From positions 1-27,067 of IMG/VR virus record IMGVR_UViG_3300025921_000065: DNA of 27,067 bases, one strand, 5' to 3'. The notes under the pieces were generated by a model. That model was not told where the DNA came from. It searched no databases and saw only the letters and a list, made by a program, of their open reading frames with translations. Below are positions 14,937 to 22,733 of the stretch, piece by piece. The number at the start of each line of letters is the position of its first letter. The stretch's first letter is position 1. The translations under genes and the position numbers were made by a program. Source of the DNA: a virus.

Positions 14937-15676
14937 CCGCGCCGCTGCAGTACCTGCTCGACGGCGTCGACGTGGCGAACTACGCCCGCACACTGCTCAC
15001 CAACGGGACCGACCTGCCGATGGTGGGCGACGACAACGCCGTCCCGTTCGCGCCGGGCGCGAAGTTCCGCCGCCGCACCCCCGGCCCCGGCGAACTGCAA
15101 ATCGGGCTGCTCATCAACGGCACCAACGACGCCGGCGACCCGGAGACCGTCGCGCAGTGGCAGCAGAACTGGGCCGACTTCAAGGCCTTCGTCTGGAGGC
15201 CGGAGACCGCGCGCACGCTCACCCGCCGGCTGCTCACACCGTCCGGCGTCGTCGAGTCCTCGGCGCTGGTCACTCTCAACCAGCTGCCGCAGGAAACCAT
15301 GCAGAGCGACCGGACCTGCACCACGGTGCTCGACCTGCGTGTCCTCGACGGCTACCTGTACGACACGGCCGCGGTCACCGTCACCGCACCCGGCACCGAC
15401 ACCATCGCCGGTGAAGCCCGCACCAACCGGCTCATCATCACCATGGGCGCCGGCACCCTCACCAACACCACCACCGGCGCGATCCTCACCTACAGCGGCG
15501 CCGGCACCGTCACCATCGACGTCGCCAACTGGACCGCGACCTCTGGCGGCAGCTCCGTCATCGGTGACCTGTCCTGGCCGGCCGCCGGACACGACTGCTG
15601 GTTCGACCTCGACCCCGGCGCCAACGTCCTCACCGGCACCGCGTCGATCGAATACAACGCGGCCCGGCTGCCATGA
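14933..15676 (+). CDS. Distal tail (Dit-like) minor tail protein
   Basis: The 247-aa product begins immediately after the tape measure (ATGA overlap). Its N-terminal half (LQYLLDGVDVANYARTLL, FRRRTPGPGELQIGLLINGT, WADFKAFVWRPETARTLTRRL in parts) resembles the ring-forming domain of distal tail proteins, and the C-terminal half (VTVTAPGTDTIAGEARTNRL, TIDVANWTA, WFDLDPGANVLTG) looks like the galectin-like beta-sandwich fused in many Dit proteins. Such rings close the tube end and anchor the fibres. Position is the strongest support. Confidence 0.78.
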   Translation: MTAPLQYLLDGVDVANYARTLLTNGTDLPMVGDDNAVPFAPGAKFRRRTPGPGELQIGLLINGTNDAGDPETVAQWQQNWADFKAFVWRPETARTLTRRLLTPSGVVESSALVTLNQLPQETMQSDRTCTTVLDLRVLDGYLYDTAAVTVTAPGTDTIAGEARTNRLIITMGAGTLTNTTTGAILTYSGAGTVTIDVANWTATSGGSSVIGDLSWPAAGHDCWFDLDPGANVLTGTASIEYNAARLP

Positions 15677-17271
15677 CCGTGCCGGACCGGATCTTCGCCT
15701 CGGTCTGGACACCTGACCTCGCTACCTGCCTCGCCGTGCTGCCCGACCGGTGCAACCTGTCATGGCAGGACCCGCTGAACGGCTCCGGCCTGGGCTCGCT
15801 CGACGTCCCGTACGACGACCCGGCCGTCACCTACCTGCGTGACCGCAACATCGTCCGGTTCTGGTGGGCCGGTGATTACCGGTACGCGTTCCGGATCCAG
15901 AACCCGAAGAACGTCGCCGTCGACACCGACGGCGAGGTCGACCAGTGGCTGACCATCACCGGGCCAGGCGTGCAAGACGTCATCAACGACGCGATCCTGT
16001 TTCCCGAAGGCGGCTTCAACCGCGACGCCGGCGACCAACGCACCTTCAACTACTCCTCCGCCGCCGGCGATTGGTACGTCTCCAGCGAATGGGCCGCACC
16101 CGCCGGTGTCGCCTGGACAGCTGACACCACCGCACGCGCCGGCTACCCGAAAGGCTGGCCGGACAGCTCGGCCGAATGGATCTGGGACACCAACCCGGAC
16201 ACCGACGACACCGACCTGAAAGTCGTCTACTTCCGCGCCACCTTCACCCTCACCGCGAACTCGCCGGTCGCTATCTACGCCACCGCCGACAACTTCCTCG
16301 ACCTGTACCTCAACGGTCAACAGATCATCACCAGCGACCTGACCAACCCGCTCACCTGGCGGGCCGCGACCCCGTACAACGTCAACCTGCCGGCCGGCAC
16401 CTACCTGCTCGCCGCCCGCGTGCAGAACGCCGCCAAGGCATGGCCGACCCAGCAGAACCCGGCCGCGTTCCTGTGCACCGTCGCCACCACCAGCAGCGCC
16501 GGCGTCATCGACACGGTCGTGCTGCGCAGCGACACCACCAGCTGGCTGTGCCGCCCCGAAGGCACCACGCCGCCCGGCTGGCACGCGGCGCTCATCCTCA
16601 AGACATTCGTCGAAGAGGCGCAGGCGCGCAGCGTCACCGCCCTCGCTCCGCTGACGCTGGACTACACCTCAACCGACGACACCGCCGGCGTCGCGTGGAC
16701 CGACATCGTCGACACCGCCTACAACGTCGGCACCAAAGGCGCCGACCTCATCGAGAAGCTCACCGAACTCGGCATCGACGTACAGGTCGACGCCAACCTC
16801 GTGCTGCACGCCTGGACTCAACGCGGCACCGACCGGTCCACCGGCGCCAACCCGGTCGTGCTGCGCCCGGCGCTCAACCTCGACCAGCTCGAGCTCGACA
16901 CCGACCTCGGCATCACCACGCACCTGCTCGTTCGCACCCCCAATGGGTGGGTTGAGATCGCCGCCGCCAACGAAGCCACCGACGGCCGGGTCGAAGACCT
17001 TCTTTCCCTCGGCAACGCCGGCAGCGACGCGCAGGCCACCAGCCAAGCCGAAGCCGCGTTCACCGACATCGCCACGCCGACCACCACATTCACCGCGGCC
17101 TGCGTCCCGGTCGAGGGCGCAACACCCTACGTCGACTTCGACAACGGCGACACAGTCCTCGCACCCGACGGCACCGGCGGGGCGGCAGCGCTGCGCGTCA
17201 TGTCCATCAGCGTCAGCGAAGACGCGACCAGCGGCGCGATCAGTTTCGTCCCCGAGCTCTACGAGGCATGA
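15673..17271 (+). CDS. Tal-like minor tail protein with inserted beta-sandwich
   Basis: The 532-aa product follows by ATGA overlap and has the layout of actinophage base-of-tail proteins. It starts with a hub-like segment (CNLSWQDPLNGSGLGSLDVP, RNIVRFWWAGDYRYAFRI). Residues about 165-290 form an inserted domain with a sugar-binding look: AEWIWDTNPD, VVYFRATFTL, VAIYATADNFLDLYLNGQQI, YLLAARVQNAAKAW, which resembles galactose-binding or fibronectin-like sandwiches. The hub fold then resumes (LIEKLTELGIDVQVDANLVLHA) and ends with the usual FVPELYEA. It likely forms the tip hub and touches cell-surface glycans. Substrate unknown. Confidence 0.8.
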   Translation: MTVPDRIFASVWTPDLATCLAVLPDRCNLSWQDPLNGSGLGSLDVPYDDPAVTYLRDRNIVRFWWAGDYRYAFRIQNPKNVAVDTDGEVDQWLTITGPGVQDVINDAILFPEGGFNRDAGDQRTFNYSSAAGDWYVSSEWAAPAGVAWTADTTARAGYPKGWPDSSAEWIWDTNPDTDDTDLKVVYFRATFTLTANSPVAIYATADNFLDLYLNGQQIITSDLTNPLTWRAATPYNVNLPAGTYLLAARVQNAAKAWPTQQNPAAFLCTVATTSSAGVIDTVVLRSDTTSWLCRPEGTTPPGWHAALILKTFVEEAQARSVTALAPLTLDYTSTDDTAGVAWTDIVDTAYNVGTKGADLIEKLTELGIDVQVDANLVLHAWTQRGTDRSTGANPVVLRPALNLDQLELDTDLGITTHLLVRTPNGWVEIAAANEATDGRVEDLLSLGNAGSDAQATSQAEAAFTDIATPTTTFTAACVPVEGATPYVDFDNGDTVLAPDGTGGAAALRVMSISVSEDATSGAISFVPELYEA

Positions 17272-18296
17272 TGGCACGCAAACCGCCCCGCAGCCGCGAA
17301 CAAAGGCAGACCCGCTGGGCCCAGTCGATGACACCCGGCACCCTCGGCGGCCGCGTCGCGGCCGCCGCCCCGCTCAGCGTCGACATCACAAGACTCGCGG
17401 CCCGCATCCGCGGCGCCTCACTGCCACCCGGCGAGACCGGCTTCGACCCGAACGCCGACCCGATCATCATCGGCCAATTCGCGAGCGCGTCCGGCGGTGC
17501 GCGTGGCATCGCGATCGGTGTATCCGCGGAGGACAACGGGTCGGAAGCCATCGCCATCGGTTGGTTCTGCACAGCCGGTGGCGCTGACTCAGTCGCGCTC
17601 GGACCGAACTGTGAGACCTCTGCTATCGACGCGGTCGCTGTCGGGTCCGACGCGGGCGCCGATGGCGTGTCTTCCGTCGCCATTGGCGACCATGCCCGCG
17701 GTTGGGGTGATTACGGCGTCGCTATCGGTGCCCTCGCCGAAGCGACTACGGGTGTGTCGCAGGCGATCGCTATTGGTCGTATTGCTCGGGCTCTCGCCGA
17801 CGAAAGCATCGCGATCGGCCACGATGCGAAGGTCAATACTGGCGCGACCGGTGGAGTCGGCTTAGGTCAGGGTGCACTATCGCAAGGCGTCCAAGCCATC
17901 GCGATTGGGCAGACCTCCGTCGCATCCGCCGATTACACCGTCGCGATCGGTGAGGCAGGCGCAACTGCGCTACGGGCCACAGCAGTCGGCGATAGTTCGA
18001 CGGCTGCTGGCCAATTCTCCACAGCACTTGGGTATGGATCGGATGCCGAACCTGATTACGCCACTGCGATCGGCACGCATGCATTCGTCGCAACGGCGCA
18101 TACTCACTCCTCCGCGATAGGCGCAGACGCCGCGACCACCAAAGCCAATCAAGTCATGCTCGGCACAAGCAGCGACTTCGTTGAGATCCCCGGCAACGGC
18201 GCCACGAACGGCATTGTCTTCACGGACACCGCAACAAGCACCCGCTGCCTGATCCAGGTCACCTCAGGTGCCCTAGTGCTGAACGCCGCGCCGTGA
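17268..18296 (+). CDS. Tail fibre with YadA-like beta-roll repeats
   Basis: ATG at 17268, or 17271, overlaps the previous stop. Residues 1-70 are a basic, Pro-rich attachment region. Residues about 78-300 hold roughly fifteen degenerate 13-17-residue repeats each ending in [IVT]A[IVL]G, for example GIAIGVSA, SIAIGHDA, TAIGTHAF, the signature of the left-handed beta-roll heads of trimeric adhesins such as YadA. The C-terminus (QVMLGTSSDFVEIPG, CLIQVTSGALVLNAAP) resembles phage fibre ends. The repeat section uses noticeably more A/T-ending codons than its neighbours, suggesting separate ancestry. Probably a trimeric receptor-binding fibre. Confidence 0.8.
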   Translation: MMARKPPRSREQRQTRWAQSMTPGTLGGRVAAAAPLSVDITRLAARIRGASLPPGETGFDPNADPIIIGQFASASGGARGIAIGVSAEDNGSEAIAIGWFCTAGGADSVALGPNCETSAIDAVAVGSDAGADGVSSVAIGDHARGWGDYGVAIGALAEATTGVSQAIAIGRIARALADESIAIGHDAKVNTGATGGVGLGQGALSQGVQAIAIGQTSVASADYTVAIGEAGATALRATAVGDSSTAAGQFSTALGYGSDAEPDYATAIGTHAFVATAHTHSSAIGADAATTKANQVMLGTSSDFVEIPGNGATNGIVFTDTATSTRCLIQVTSGALVLNAAP

Positions 18297-18430
18297 CGAA
18301 CGAATCGGCCGTCCTCGGCCTGCTCGCCGACCTCTACCGGCAGATCCACGCGCTGCAGACTGAGAACACCCAACTCCGCGACCGCGCAGCCACGCTTCAA
18401 GCCGCGCTCGACCGCGCCGCGGCGATGTAG
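18293..18430 (+). CDS. 45-aa coiled-coil protein
   Basis: GTG overlaps the fibre stop as GTGA. The product is one continuous amphipathic helix (LLADLYRQIHALQTENTQLRD) with heptad-like Leu/Ile spacing and ends at Met before TAG. It resembles short leucine-zipper proteins near tail fibre genes. It may chaperone or trimerise the fibre, or belong with the following membrane protein. Support is the start-stop overlap and clean helical pattern. Confidence 0.6.
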   Translation: MTNESAVLGLLADLYRQIHALQTENTQLRDRAATLQAALDRAAAM

Positions 18431-18479
18431 CTCGCTCTTCTCGACTTCCGCGCCCACCTGGTGAAGGGGACAGCTTGTC

Positions 18480-18776
18480 ATGCCTCCCCGGCCCCGCACT
18501 CCTATCGACGACATCACCATCGGCGAGCTCGGTCGCCGACTCGACGAGATCCGCGGAGACGTCCGCGAGCTCACCAGTTACATGCGTGAGCACGTCGAGA
18601 ACCTGCCGGCCAACTACGTGCCGCGCACCGAGCTCGACGGCCGGCTCGGCCGCGTCGAGACCGACGTCACCGCGCTGAAGAGCGACCAGGTGTCCGGGCT
18701 GCGCTCCACCCTGCTCACCCTCGCCGCCTCCCTTCCCGGCCTCGCTGGCCTCGCGCTGGCCGTCGTCAAGCATTAG
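18480..18776 (+). CDS. XhlA-like membrane protein
   Basis: The 98-aa product has a charged helical cytoplasmic part (GELGRRLDEIRGDVRELTSY, LDGRLGRVETDVTALKSD) followed by one C-terminal hydrophobic segment (LRSTLLTLAASLPGLAGLALAVV). This is the layout of XhlA-type hemolysin or lysis accessory proteins, found beside endolysin and holin. ATG follows AAGGGG. It could assist the holin at 19560 in permeabilising the membrane, or act as an antiholin. Clear as a tail-anchored membrane protein, less so as to role. Confidence 0.7.
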   Translation: MPPRPRTPIDDITIGELGRRLDEIRGDVRELTSYMREHVENLPANYVPRTELDGRLGRVETDVTALKSDQVSGLRSTLLTLAASLPGLAGLALAVVKH

Positions 18777-18785
18777 GAGATCTCG

Positions 18786-19550
18786 TTGCGCACTTCCACG
18801 GTCAGCGCGCTGCTGCGCGTCCTGCGCGCCCAGCTCGGCTATGTCGAGCAGGGCGGCAGCGACGGCAAGAGCGGCAACATCACCAAATACGGCGCCGCGT
18901 TCGGATGGAACGGCGTCGCCTGGTGCTCCATCTTCGTCTGGTGGGTCTTCGCCCAGATCGGTGTCGACCTCGAGCAGCTGTTCACCCGGTTCTGGGCCGG
19001 CTGCGCGGAAGCGGTCGACGCCGCCCGGCGCAAGGGCTGCTTCCACCCCGGCGTCCTCGGCATCCGCGCCGGCGACATCGCCTACTTCCACTTCCCAGGT
19101 GAGGCCGCGGGCGCCGATCACACCGGCATCGTCGAGTACCTCGACCGCAACGGCGTCCACACCATCGAAGGCAACACCACGCCCGCAGCGGCGGTCAGCG
19201 ACCCGAACGGGGGAGGGGTCTACCGGCGTTTGCGGCCGACGTCGCAGTTCATCGGTCACACCCGCGTCCCGGGGCTGCGTTATGACCTCGGCACCAAGGT
19301 CAAGGCCGCCGTCAAGAAGGTCACGGCGAAAACCTATCCGCCGCTGCACCGCGACTCGACCGGCAAGAACGTCGTACGGCTGCAGAAGCTGCTGAAAGCC
19401 GCCGGCGTCCGCGTCGACGGACACCCACTCACCGTCGACGGCGACTACGGCGACAAGACCGAACGCGCCGTCCGCGGCTTCCAAACCAGCCACCACCTGC
19501 ACGTCGACGGCGACGCCGGGCCGAAGACGCTCGCCGCCCTCAAGTTCTAG
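18786..19550 (+). CDS. Endolysin: CHAP amidase plus PG-binding domain
   Basis: The 254-aa lysin has an N-terminal CHAP-type cysteine hydrolase domain (about 10-165). The catalytic Cys47 lies in GVAWCSIFVWW, His112 in ADHTGIVEYL, and the third residue probably in TIEGNT (Glu128 or Asn130). A linker (KAAVKKVTAKTYPP) leads to a PG_binding_1 domain (about 186-252: GKNVVRLQKLLKAAG, VDGDYGDKTERAVRGFQ). It cleaves peptide or amide bonds in peptidoglycan at the end of infection. No signal peptide, so release needs the holin. TTG at 18786 follows AGGAGAT at proper spacing; no competing ATG keeps the N-terminal helix. No mycolyl esterase (LysB-like) gene was noticed nearby. Confidence 0.93.
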   Translation: MRTSTVSALLRVLRAQLGYVEQGGSDGKSGNITKYGAAFGWNGVAWCSIFVWWVFAQIGVDLEQLFTRFWAGCAEAVDAARRKGCFHPGVLGIRAGDIAYFHFPGEAAGADHTGIVEYLDRNGVHTIEGNTTPAAAVSDPNGGGVYRRLRPTSQFIGHTRVPGLRYDLGTKVKAAVKKVTAKTYPPLHRDSTGKNVVRLQKLLKAAGVRVDGHPLTVDGDYGDKTERAVRGFQTSHHLHVDGDAGPKTLAALKF

Positions 19551-19559
19551 GAGCCCGCG

Positions 19560-19919
19560 TTGCGCCTGTCCGAGTCCACCAAACGCACCGTCCGCACCGC
19601 CTATGTCGTCGTGCTGACCCTCGCCGTGGTCGTCATCCCCGGCCTGCTCACGGTCGTTCCGGCCCGCACCTCGGCGTACGTCGTGCTGTCCGGCTTCGCG
19701 GCCGCCGTCGTCGCCGTCAACCGGGTCGTCGCCTTCCTCGAGGACCGCGGCGTGCTGCCGGCGTTCCTGCGCGACGTCGAGCCACGCGCCGACGTCGTCG
19801 ACGCGATCGCTTCCGCGGCCGCCGACGCCGTCGCCCTCCAGCCGCAGCTGCCCGGCGCGCACACGGTCGACGAGGTCGCCCGGGCCGTCACCGACCCGAC
19901 CGGCTCGCCGGCCAGCTGA
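19560..19919 (+). CDS. Holin, two transmembrane segments
   Basis: The 119-aa product has two strong hydrophobic helices: TAYVVVLTLAVVVIPGLLTVV and AYVVLSGFAAAVVAVNRVVAF, separated by a short PART turn, after a basic N-terminus. The acidic C-terminus would stay in the cytoplasm. This fits a class II-like holin, placed directly after the endolysin with TTG nine bases downstream of its stop and GGAG overlapping that stop region. It would form membrane lesions that free the endolysin. Confidence 0.85.
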   Translation: MRLSESTKRTVRTAYVVVLTLAVVVIPGLLTVVPARTSAYVVLSGFAAAVVAVNRVVAFLEDRGVLPAFLRDVEPRADVVDAIASAAADAVALQPQLPGAHTVDEVARAVTDPTGSPAS

Positions 19920-19951
19920 GCCGCTTCCACCAAGAGACGAGACGCATCCTC

Positions 19952-20218
19952 ATGGCTTTCAAGTCCGCCCAAGTCACTGTCGGCACGTCCCCGACGGCGA
20001 TCAACGGCGCCGACGCCGACCACATCTTCGGTCAGTCCCTGACGTTCTGGTGTTCCGTCGCTGTCGCGATCGGCGGCGAGGACGTCGCCTGGGCGAACTG
20101 CGCGCAGATCCCGGCGAACACCTTCTACCCGGTCGACTCGCTCGAGCCCGGAGAGGTCGTCTACCTCGCCACCCAGTCCGGCAGCGCGACTGTGCACGTC
20201 GTGCACCAGGGGGTCTGA
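19952..20218 (+). CDS. Small beta-sandwich protein, 88 aa
   Basis: The product (QVTVGTSPTAINGADADHIF, GQSLTFWCSVAVAIGGEDVAW, EPGEVVYLATQSGSATVHVV) reads as a compact all-beta domain with a pattern seen in small actinophage proteins encoded near tail fibres or capsids: a VTVGTSPTAIN start and a GSATVHVVHQGV end. A decoration or fibre-accessory role is possible. ATG follows a weak GAGACGAGA site. I do not know an established function. Confidence 0.65.
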   Translation: MAFKSAQVTVGTSPTAINGADADHIFGQSLTFWCSVAVAIGGEDVAWANCAQIPANTFYPVDSLEPGEVVYLATQSGSATVHVVHQGV

Positions 20219-20221
20219 CCG

Positions 20222-21019
20222 ATGGGGATGGACCCTCGACCACTGCCCGGCATCACCGGCGCCGTGTCATCGGTCAACGGCCACACCGGCACCGTCGTCC
20301 TGGCCGCGAGCGACGTCAGCGCTGACGCCTCCGGGGCCGCCGCGGCCGCGCAGACGGCCGCGGAGGCCTACACCGACACCGCGGCAGCCGGCAAAGGCAA
20401 CGTCGTCGTGCACGGCTCGACCGCCGGCACCGCCCGTCCCGCCGGCGCCGCCTTCGTGCACTGGATCGGTTCGGTCGCGCCGACCAACGCGACCGGCAAC
20501 GACGAGTGGACCGACACCGCCAACAAGGCGCTGAAGCGGTGGAACGGCAGCGCGTTCGATGCGCTTAGTGGCGCCTCTGTGCCGATCGGGTTCCTGCTAG
20601 GCGCGACCGGCGACTACAGCGTCTGGCCGCCGGACGTCACGACGTGGTCCGCTCAATCTGGACAGACCCAGCCCGATTGGATCACCATCGATGAGTCTGG
20701 CTCGGTGAGCCTGGCTCCCGGCATGTATCAGTTGACCATCGACGTCGAGATCGGATTCGCGACGCCGCCGACCACAGGCTCAGTCGAATTCCACGCCCAG
20801 GTAACCGACAGAATGTTGTTCGACTATGTGCTGTCAGCAGCGGAGATCGCTGCCGTTGGCAGCGACGGCGATATCGTTCGTGTCGGGTTCCCGAGCATTG
20901 TTCAACCCACGGATGGCGGCACGGCGCTTGAGTTCAGCACGGCCGGTTCCGGAACGCTTGACCAGGCGGTGACGCTCGACTGGGCGGGCATCGCGATCGT
21001 GCGGCTGGCTGAGGGTTGA
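20222..21019 (+). CDS. Tail fibre protein, 265 aa
   Basis: The N-terminal region has SVNGHTGTVVLAASDVSADA, the collar motif frequently seen in actinophage and Gram-positive phage fibres, then an Ala-rich helix (AAAAAQTAAEAYTDTAAAGK). Residues about 60-110 include a small domain with FVHWIGSVAP and KRWNGSAF. The C-terminal part (PGMYQLTIDVEIGFA, DWAGIAIVRLAEG) is a C1q/TNF-like jelly-roll in appearance. The frame ends at TGA 21017-21019 but stays open in phase afterwards into the propeller at 21131. ATG at 20222 or 20228 are both possible; the first is nearer the usual spacing. Confidence 0.8.
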   Translation: MGMDPRPLPGITGAVSSVNGHTGTVVLAASDVSADASGAAAAAQTAAEAYTDTAAAGKGNVVVHGSTAGTARPAGAAFVHWIGSVAPTNATGNDEWTDTANKALKRWNGSAFDALSGASVPIGFLLGATGDYSVWPPDVTTWSAQSGQTQPDWITIDESGSVSLAPGMYQLTIDVEIGFATPPTTGSVEFHAQVTDRMLFDYVLSAAEIAAVGSDGDIVRVGFPSIVQPTDGGTALEFSTAGSGTLDQAVTLDWAGIAIVRLAEG

Positions 21020-21130
21020 AGAGAACCGCCGCCGCCGCCACCGGCGACGATCACAACCTCGCAACTTGCTGCGCCTAGTCTGATCGCGGCGCAGGCGACC
21101 TCTACAGGCAAGCAGGTCCACCGGCTCTCA

Positions 21131-22027
21131 TTGTGGTCGGATCGCGTCTATGTCGCTTACGGCGACTACGGCGCGAACACCGGCCCGATCCATGCGCTGT
21201 CCATCGACCCCGGCACCGGCACGGTCAACGACGAAGCGACTCTCACGACTGATGCAACCTGGATCTTCCGGACGACAAGCCTAGGTCTGACCGCACCGTT
21301 CGTAGACCCGCAGGGTTCGTTCGACCCGTCCACCGGACAGTACGCCCACGCCTTAACCCCCGACTCATGGACCATCGCCACAGACGTCGCGCCGGTCCCT
21401 GAGCATGTGTTCGACGTTGTCGAAACAGTCGAGGGGCTGTGGCTATTCGGCTCGGCAGGCATGAACGCGATCATCTGGCGTTCCGCCGACGGCGGGGCCA
21501 CATGGACGGCGTCGCTCACGGTCGCGGGCACCGGGCTGGCCCGCTTCTACAGCGGCATGGCTTTCACCGATGGCACGATCCTCACAATATTCGAGGACAC
21601 CGCTGCGACCAGCCTCTATCAGTGGTCGGCCGGGACGTGGACGAATCTGGCCGGGTCACCCGCGACGGTCGGCGACGCTGTCCGATTTGCTCGCAACGGG
21701 GTGGAGTTCTTCTATTGCATCGACACGTCTAAACAGGACGGTCTAGCGGCCGACTCCGCTTGGCATGTCGTCACGAAACCGGGTGTCGACCCTTCGCCGA
21801 TCACCGCCGCACTTCCGTCTGGGTTCGTGCTGGACGCAACCGTGACGCCAGACGGACAGAAACTGCTGATACTTGCAGGTAACGGCACCGTCTACCGGAT
21901 CGGGCAGACAGGAGCCCTCGAAACGCTCGGGCAGCTCGACGTTCCCGCGACGGCACTCGCCGCTGACAACGTCGGGAATCTTTACCTAGGCACGACGGCA
22001 GGCACCATCCGGACGGCGACCGTCTAA
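21131..22027 (+). CDS. Beta-propeller tail fibre domain (in-frame after TGA)
   Basis: The 298-aa frame has propeller-type repeats: VFDVVETVEGLWLFGSAGMN, IIWRSADGGATWTASLTVAG with a clear Asp-box (S-x-D-x-G-x-T-W), LYQWSAGTWTNLAG, and late blades GQKLLILAGNGTVYRIG and NVGNLYLGTTAGTIRTATV. A glycan-binding or sialidase-like fold is likely, though no catalytic set can be named. The only start codon is TTG at 21131, with a poor binding site, and it falls inside a strand (RLSLWSDRVYVAYGDY). The frame is open back to 21020, adding a Pro6 linker and 37 codons in phase with the preceding fibre gene. The propeller is therefore probably the C-terminal part of that fibre, made by readthrough or separated by a mutation. 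Confidence 0.65.
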   Translation: MWSDRVYVAYGDYGANTGPIHALSIDPGTGTVNDEATLTTDATWIFRTTSLGLTAPFVDPQGSFDPSTGQYAHALTPDSWTIATDVAPVPEHVFDVVETVEGLWLFGSAGMNAIIWRSADGGATWTASLTVAGTGLARFYSGMAFTDGTILTIFEDTAATSLYQWSAGTWTNLAGSPATVGDAVRFARNGVEFFYCIDTSKQDGLAADSAWHVVTKPGVDPSPITAALPSGFVLDATVTPDGQKLLILAGNGTVYRIGQTGALETLGQLDVPATALAADNVGNLYLGTTAGTIRTATV

Positions 22028-22163
22028 TCGTTCCTGTCCTGCCTCTAACCCGCCTCAGTGGCGTCCAAGATCGAATTAGATTTGCCCCCATTAAGCGGTC
22101 CGCTGCACGGCTGCCGACGCTATCGCCCAACCGGCACAGAGTGCCCACTAAAAGCGACGGGAA

Positions 22164-22189
22164 GGGGCCGGGACACTAAGCCCGGCCCC
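22164..22189. terminator. Hairpin terminator after fibre operon
   Basis: GGGGCCGGG (22164-22172) pairs perfectly with CCCGGCCCC (22181-22189) around an 8-base loop. It sits between the last plus-strand fibre gene and the 3' end of a minus-strand gene, so it can stop both transcripts. No U-tract follows on the plus strand; the minus strand has CTTTTAG about 15 bases beyond. The remaining intergenic sequence (22028-22243) shows no gene. Confidence 0.65.
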
Positions 22190-22243
22190 AACACGCATCC
22201 TTTCGCCGCTCGGAATGTATGTCGCCGCGGCGAGAGTGTCGAC

Positions 22244-22465
22244 CTAACCGGGATTCTGTTCGCCGAACAGCCGCACGAACGCGGCCCGCTCGTCGATGCT
22301 CGCTGCGTCCTTGGCGACCCGCACCCAGCGTTCCAGCTCGCGCATCGTCATCTGGCCGGACGCCGCTTTCGCTTCGACCTCGCGCATGGTGAGCCGGCCG
22401 AACGTGTCCGGCTCGGGCAACAGGTCGAGCAGCCGGAGCAGCAGGCGACGGAGCAGCTCAGCCAC
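22244..22465 (-). CDS. Hypothetical protein, 73 aa
   Basis: GTG at 22465 is chosen because it overlaps the previous gene by GTGGCTGA; earlier in-frame codons would translate the palindrome. The product is two or three charged helices (LLRRLLLRLLDLLPE, FGRLTMREVEAKAASGQM, MRELERWVRVAKDA), with Leu-rich N-terminus and acidic/basic alternation. No known motif. It is the last gene of a four-gene coupled minus-strand operon (23246 to 22244). The palindrome lies three bases before the start in transcription direction, so it may affect coupling. Function unknown. Confidence 0.6.
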   Translation of the reverse strand: MAELLRRLLLRLLDLLPEPDTFGRLTMREVEAKAASGQMTMRELERWVRVAKDAASIDERAAFVRLFGEQNPG

Positions 22466-22733
22466 CCGGATATTCCGCCGGAATATTCGGCAGCTTCGGC
22501 CGCTCATCGGAACGCTCCGGCCAATGCCAGGTACCGCCGCCGGGATGCTCACGGCCGTCGTACGACGTGGTCGGCTGGAAGAACAAGCCGGTCGGGTTCA
22601 GCACCGCCAGCCCGACCACGCCTTGGGTCTTGCCGACCTGGGTGACGATCGCGGCCCGGCACTCCTTGCCGAACTCCCCGCCCGGCGTGCCGTGCGACAC
22701 GTAGTGCACGACCCGCCCGACCGTCGGGGTCAC
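22458..22733 (-). CDS. Conserved actinophage-type hypothetical protein, 91 aa
   Basis: GTG at 22733 overlaps the upstream stop as GTGA. The sequence GRVVHYVSHGTPGGEFGKEC, then RAAIVTQVGKTQGVVGLAVLNPTGLFF and GGTWHWPERSDE, is a type often found as an orphan small gene in actinobacterial phages and prophages; this is recollection, not a search result. It appears to be a small beta-barrel (SH3-like). The normal ending seems to be near the WPERSDER region; the last residues KLPNIPAEYPGG come from the palindrome, so the C-terminus may be a later addition. Role unknown. Confidence 0.72.
   Translation of the reverse strand: MTPTVGRVVHYVSHGTPGGEFGKECRAAIVTQVGKTQGVVGLAVLNPTGLFFQPTTSYDGREHPGGGTWHWPERSDERPKLPNIPAEYPGG
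22471..22485. repeat. Palindrome copy 2 (TATTCCGCCGGAATA)
   Basis: The core is identical to copies 1 and 3. Here it lies within the last codons of the minus-strand gene ending at 22458, encoding the peptide end NIPAEYPGG, and just before the start of the next gene. Flanks extend the symmetry on one side (GGA to the left, TTCGG to the right). Confidence 0.85.

Noticed and set aside
17268-18296. Gene as a host trimeric autotransporter
   Set aside because: It lacks a signal peptide and membrane anchor, overlaps a tail gene by ATGA and is followed by phage lysis genes, so a phage fibre is the better reading.
18273-19862. A 529-aa minus-strand frame opposite the lysis genes
   Set aside because: Opposite strand of endolysin and holin with clear motifs; composition is shadow-like.
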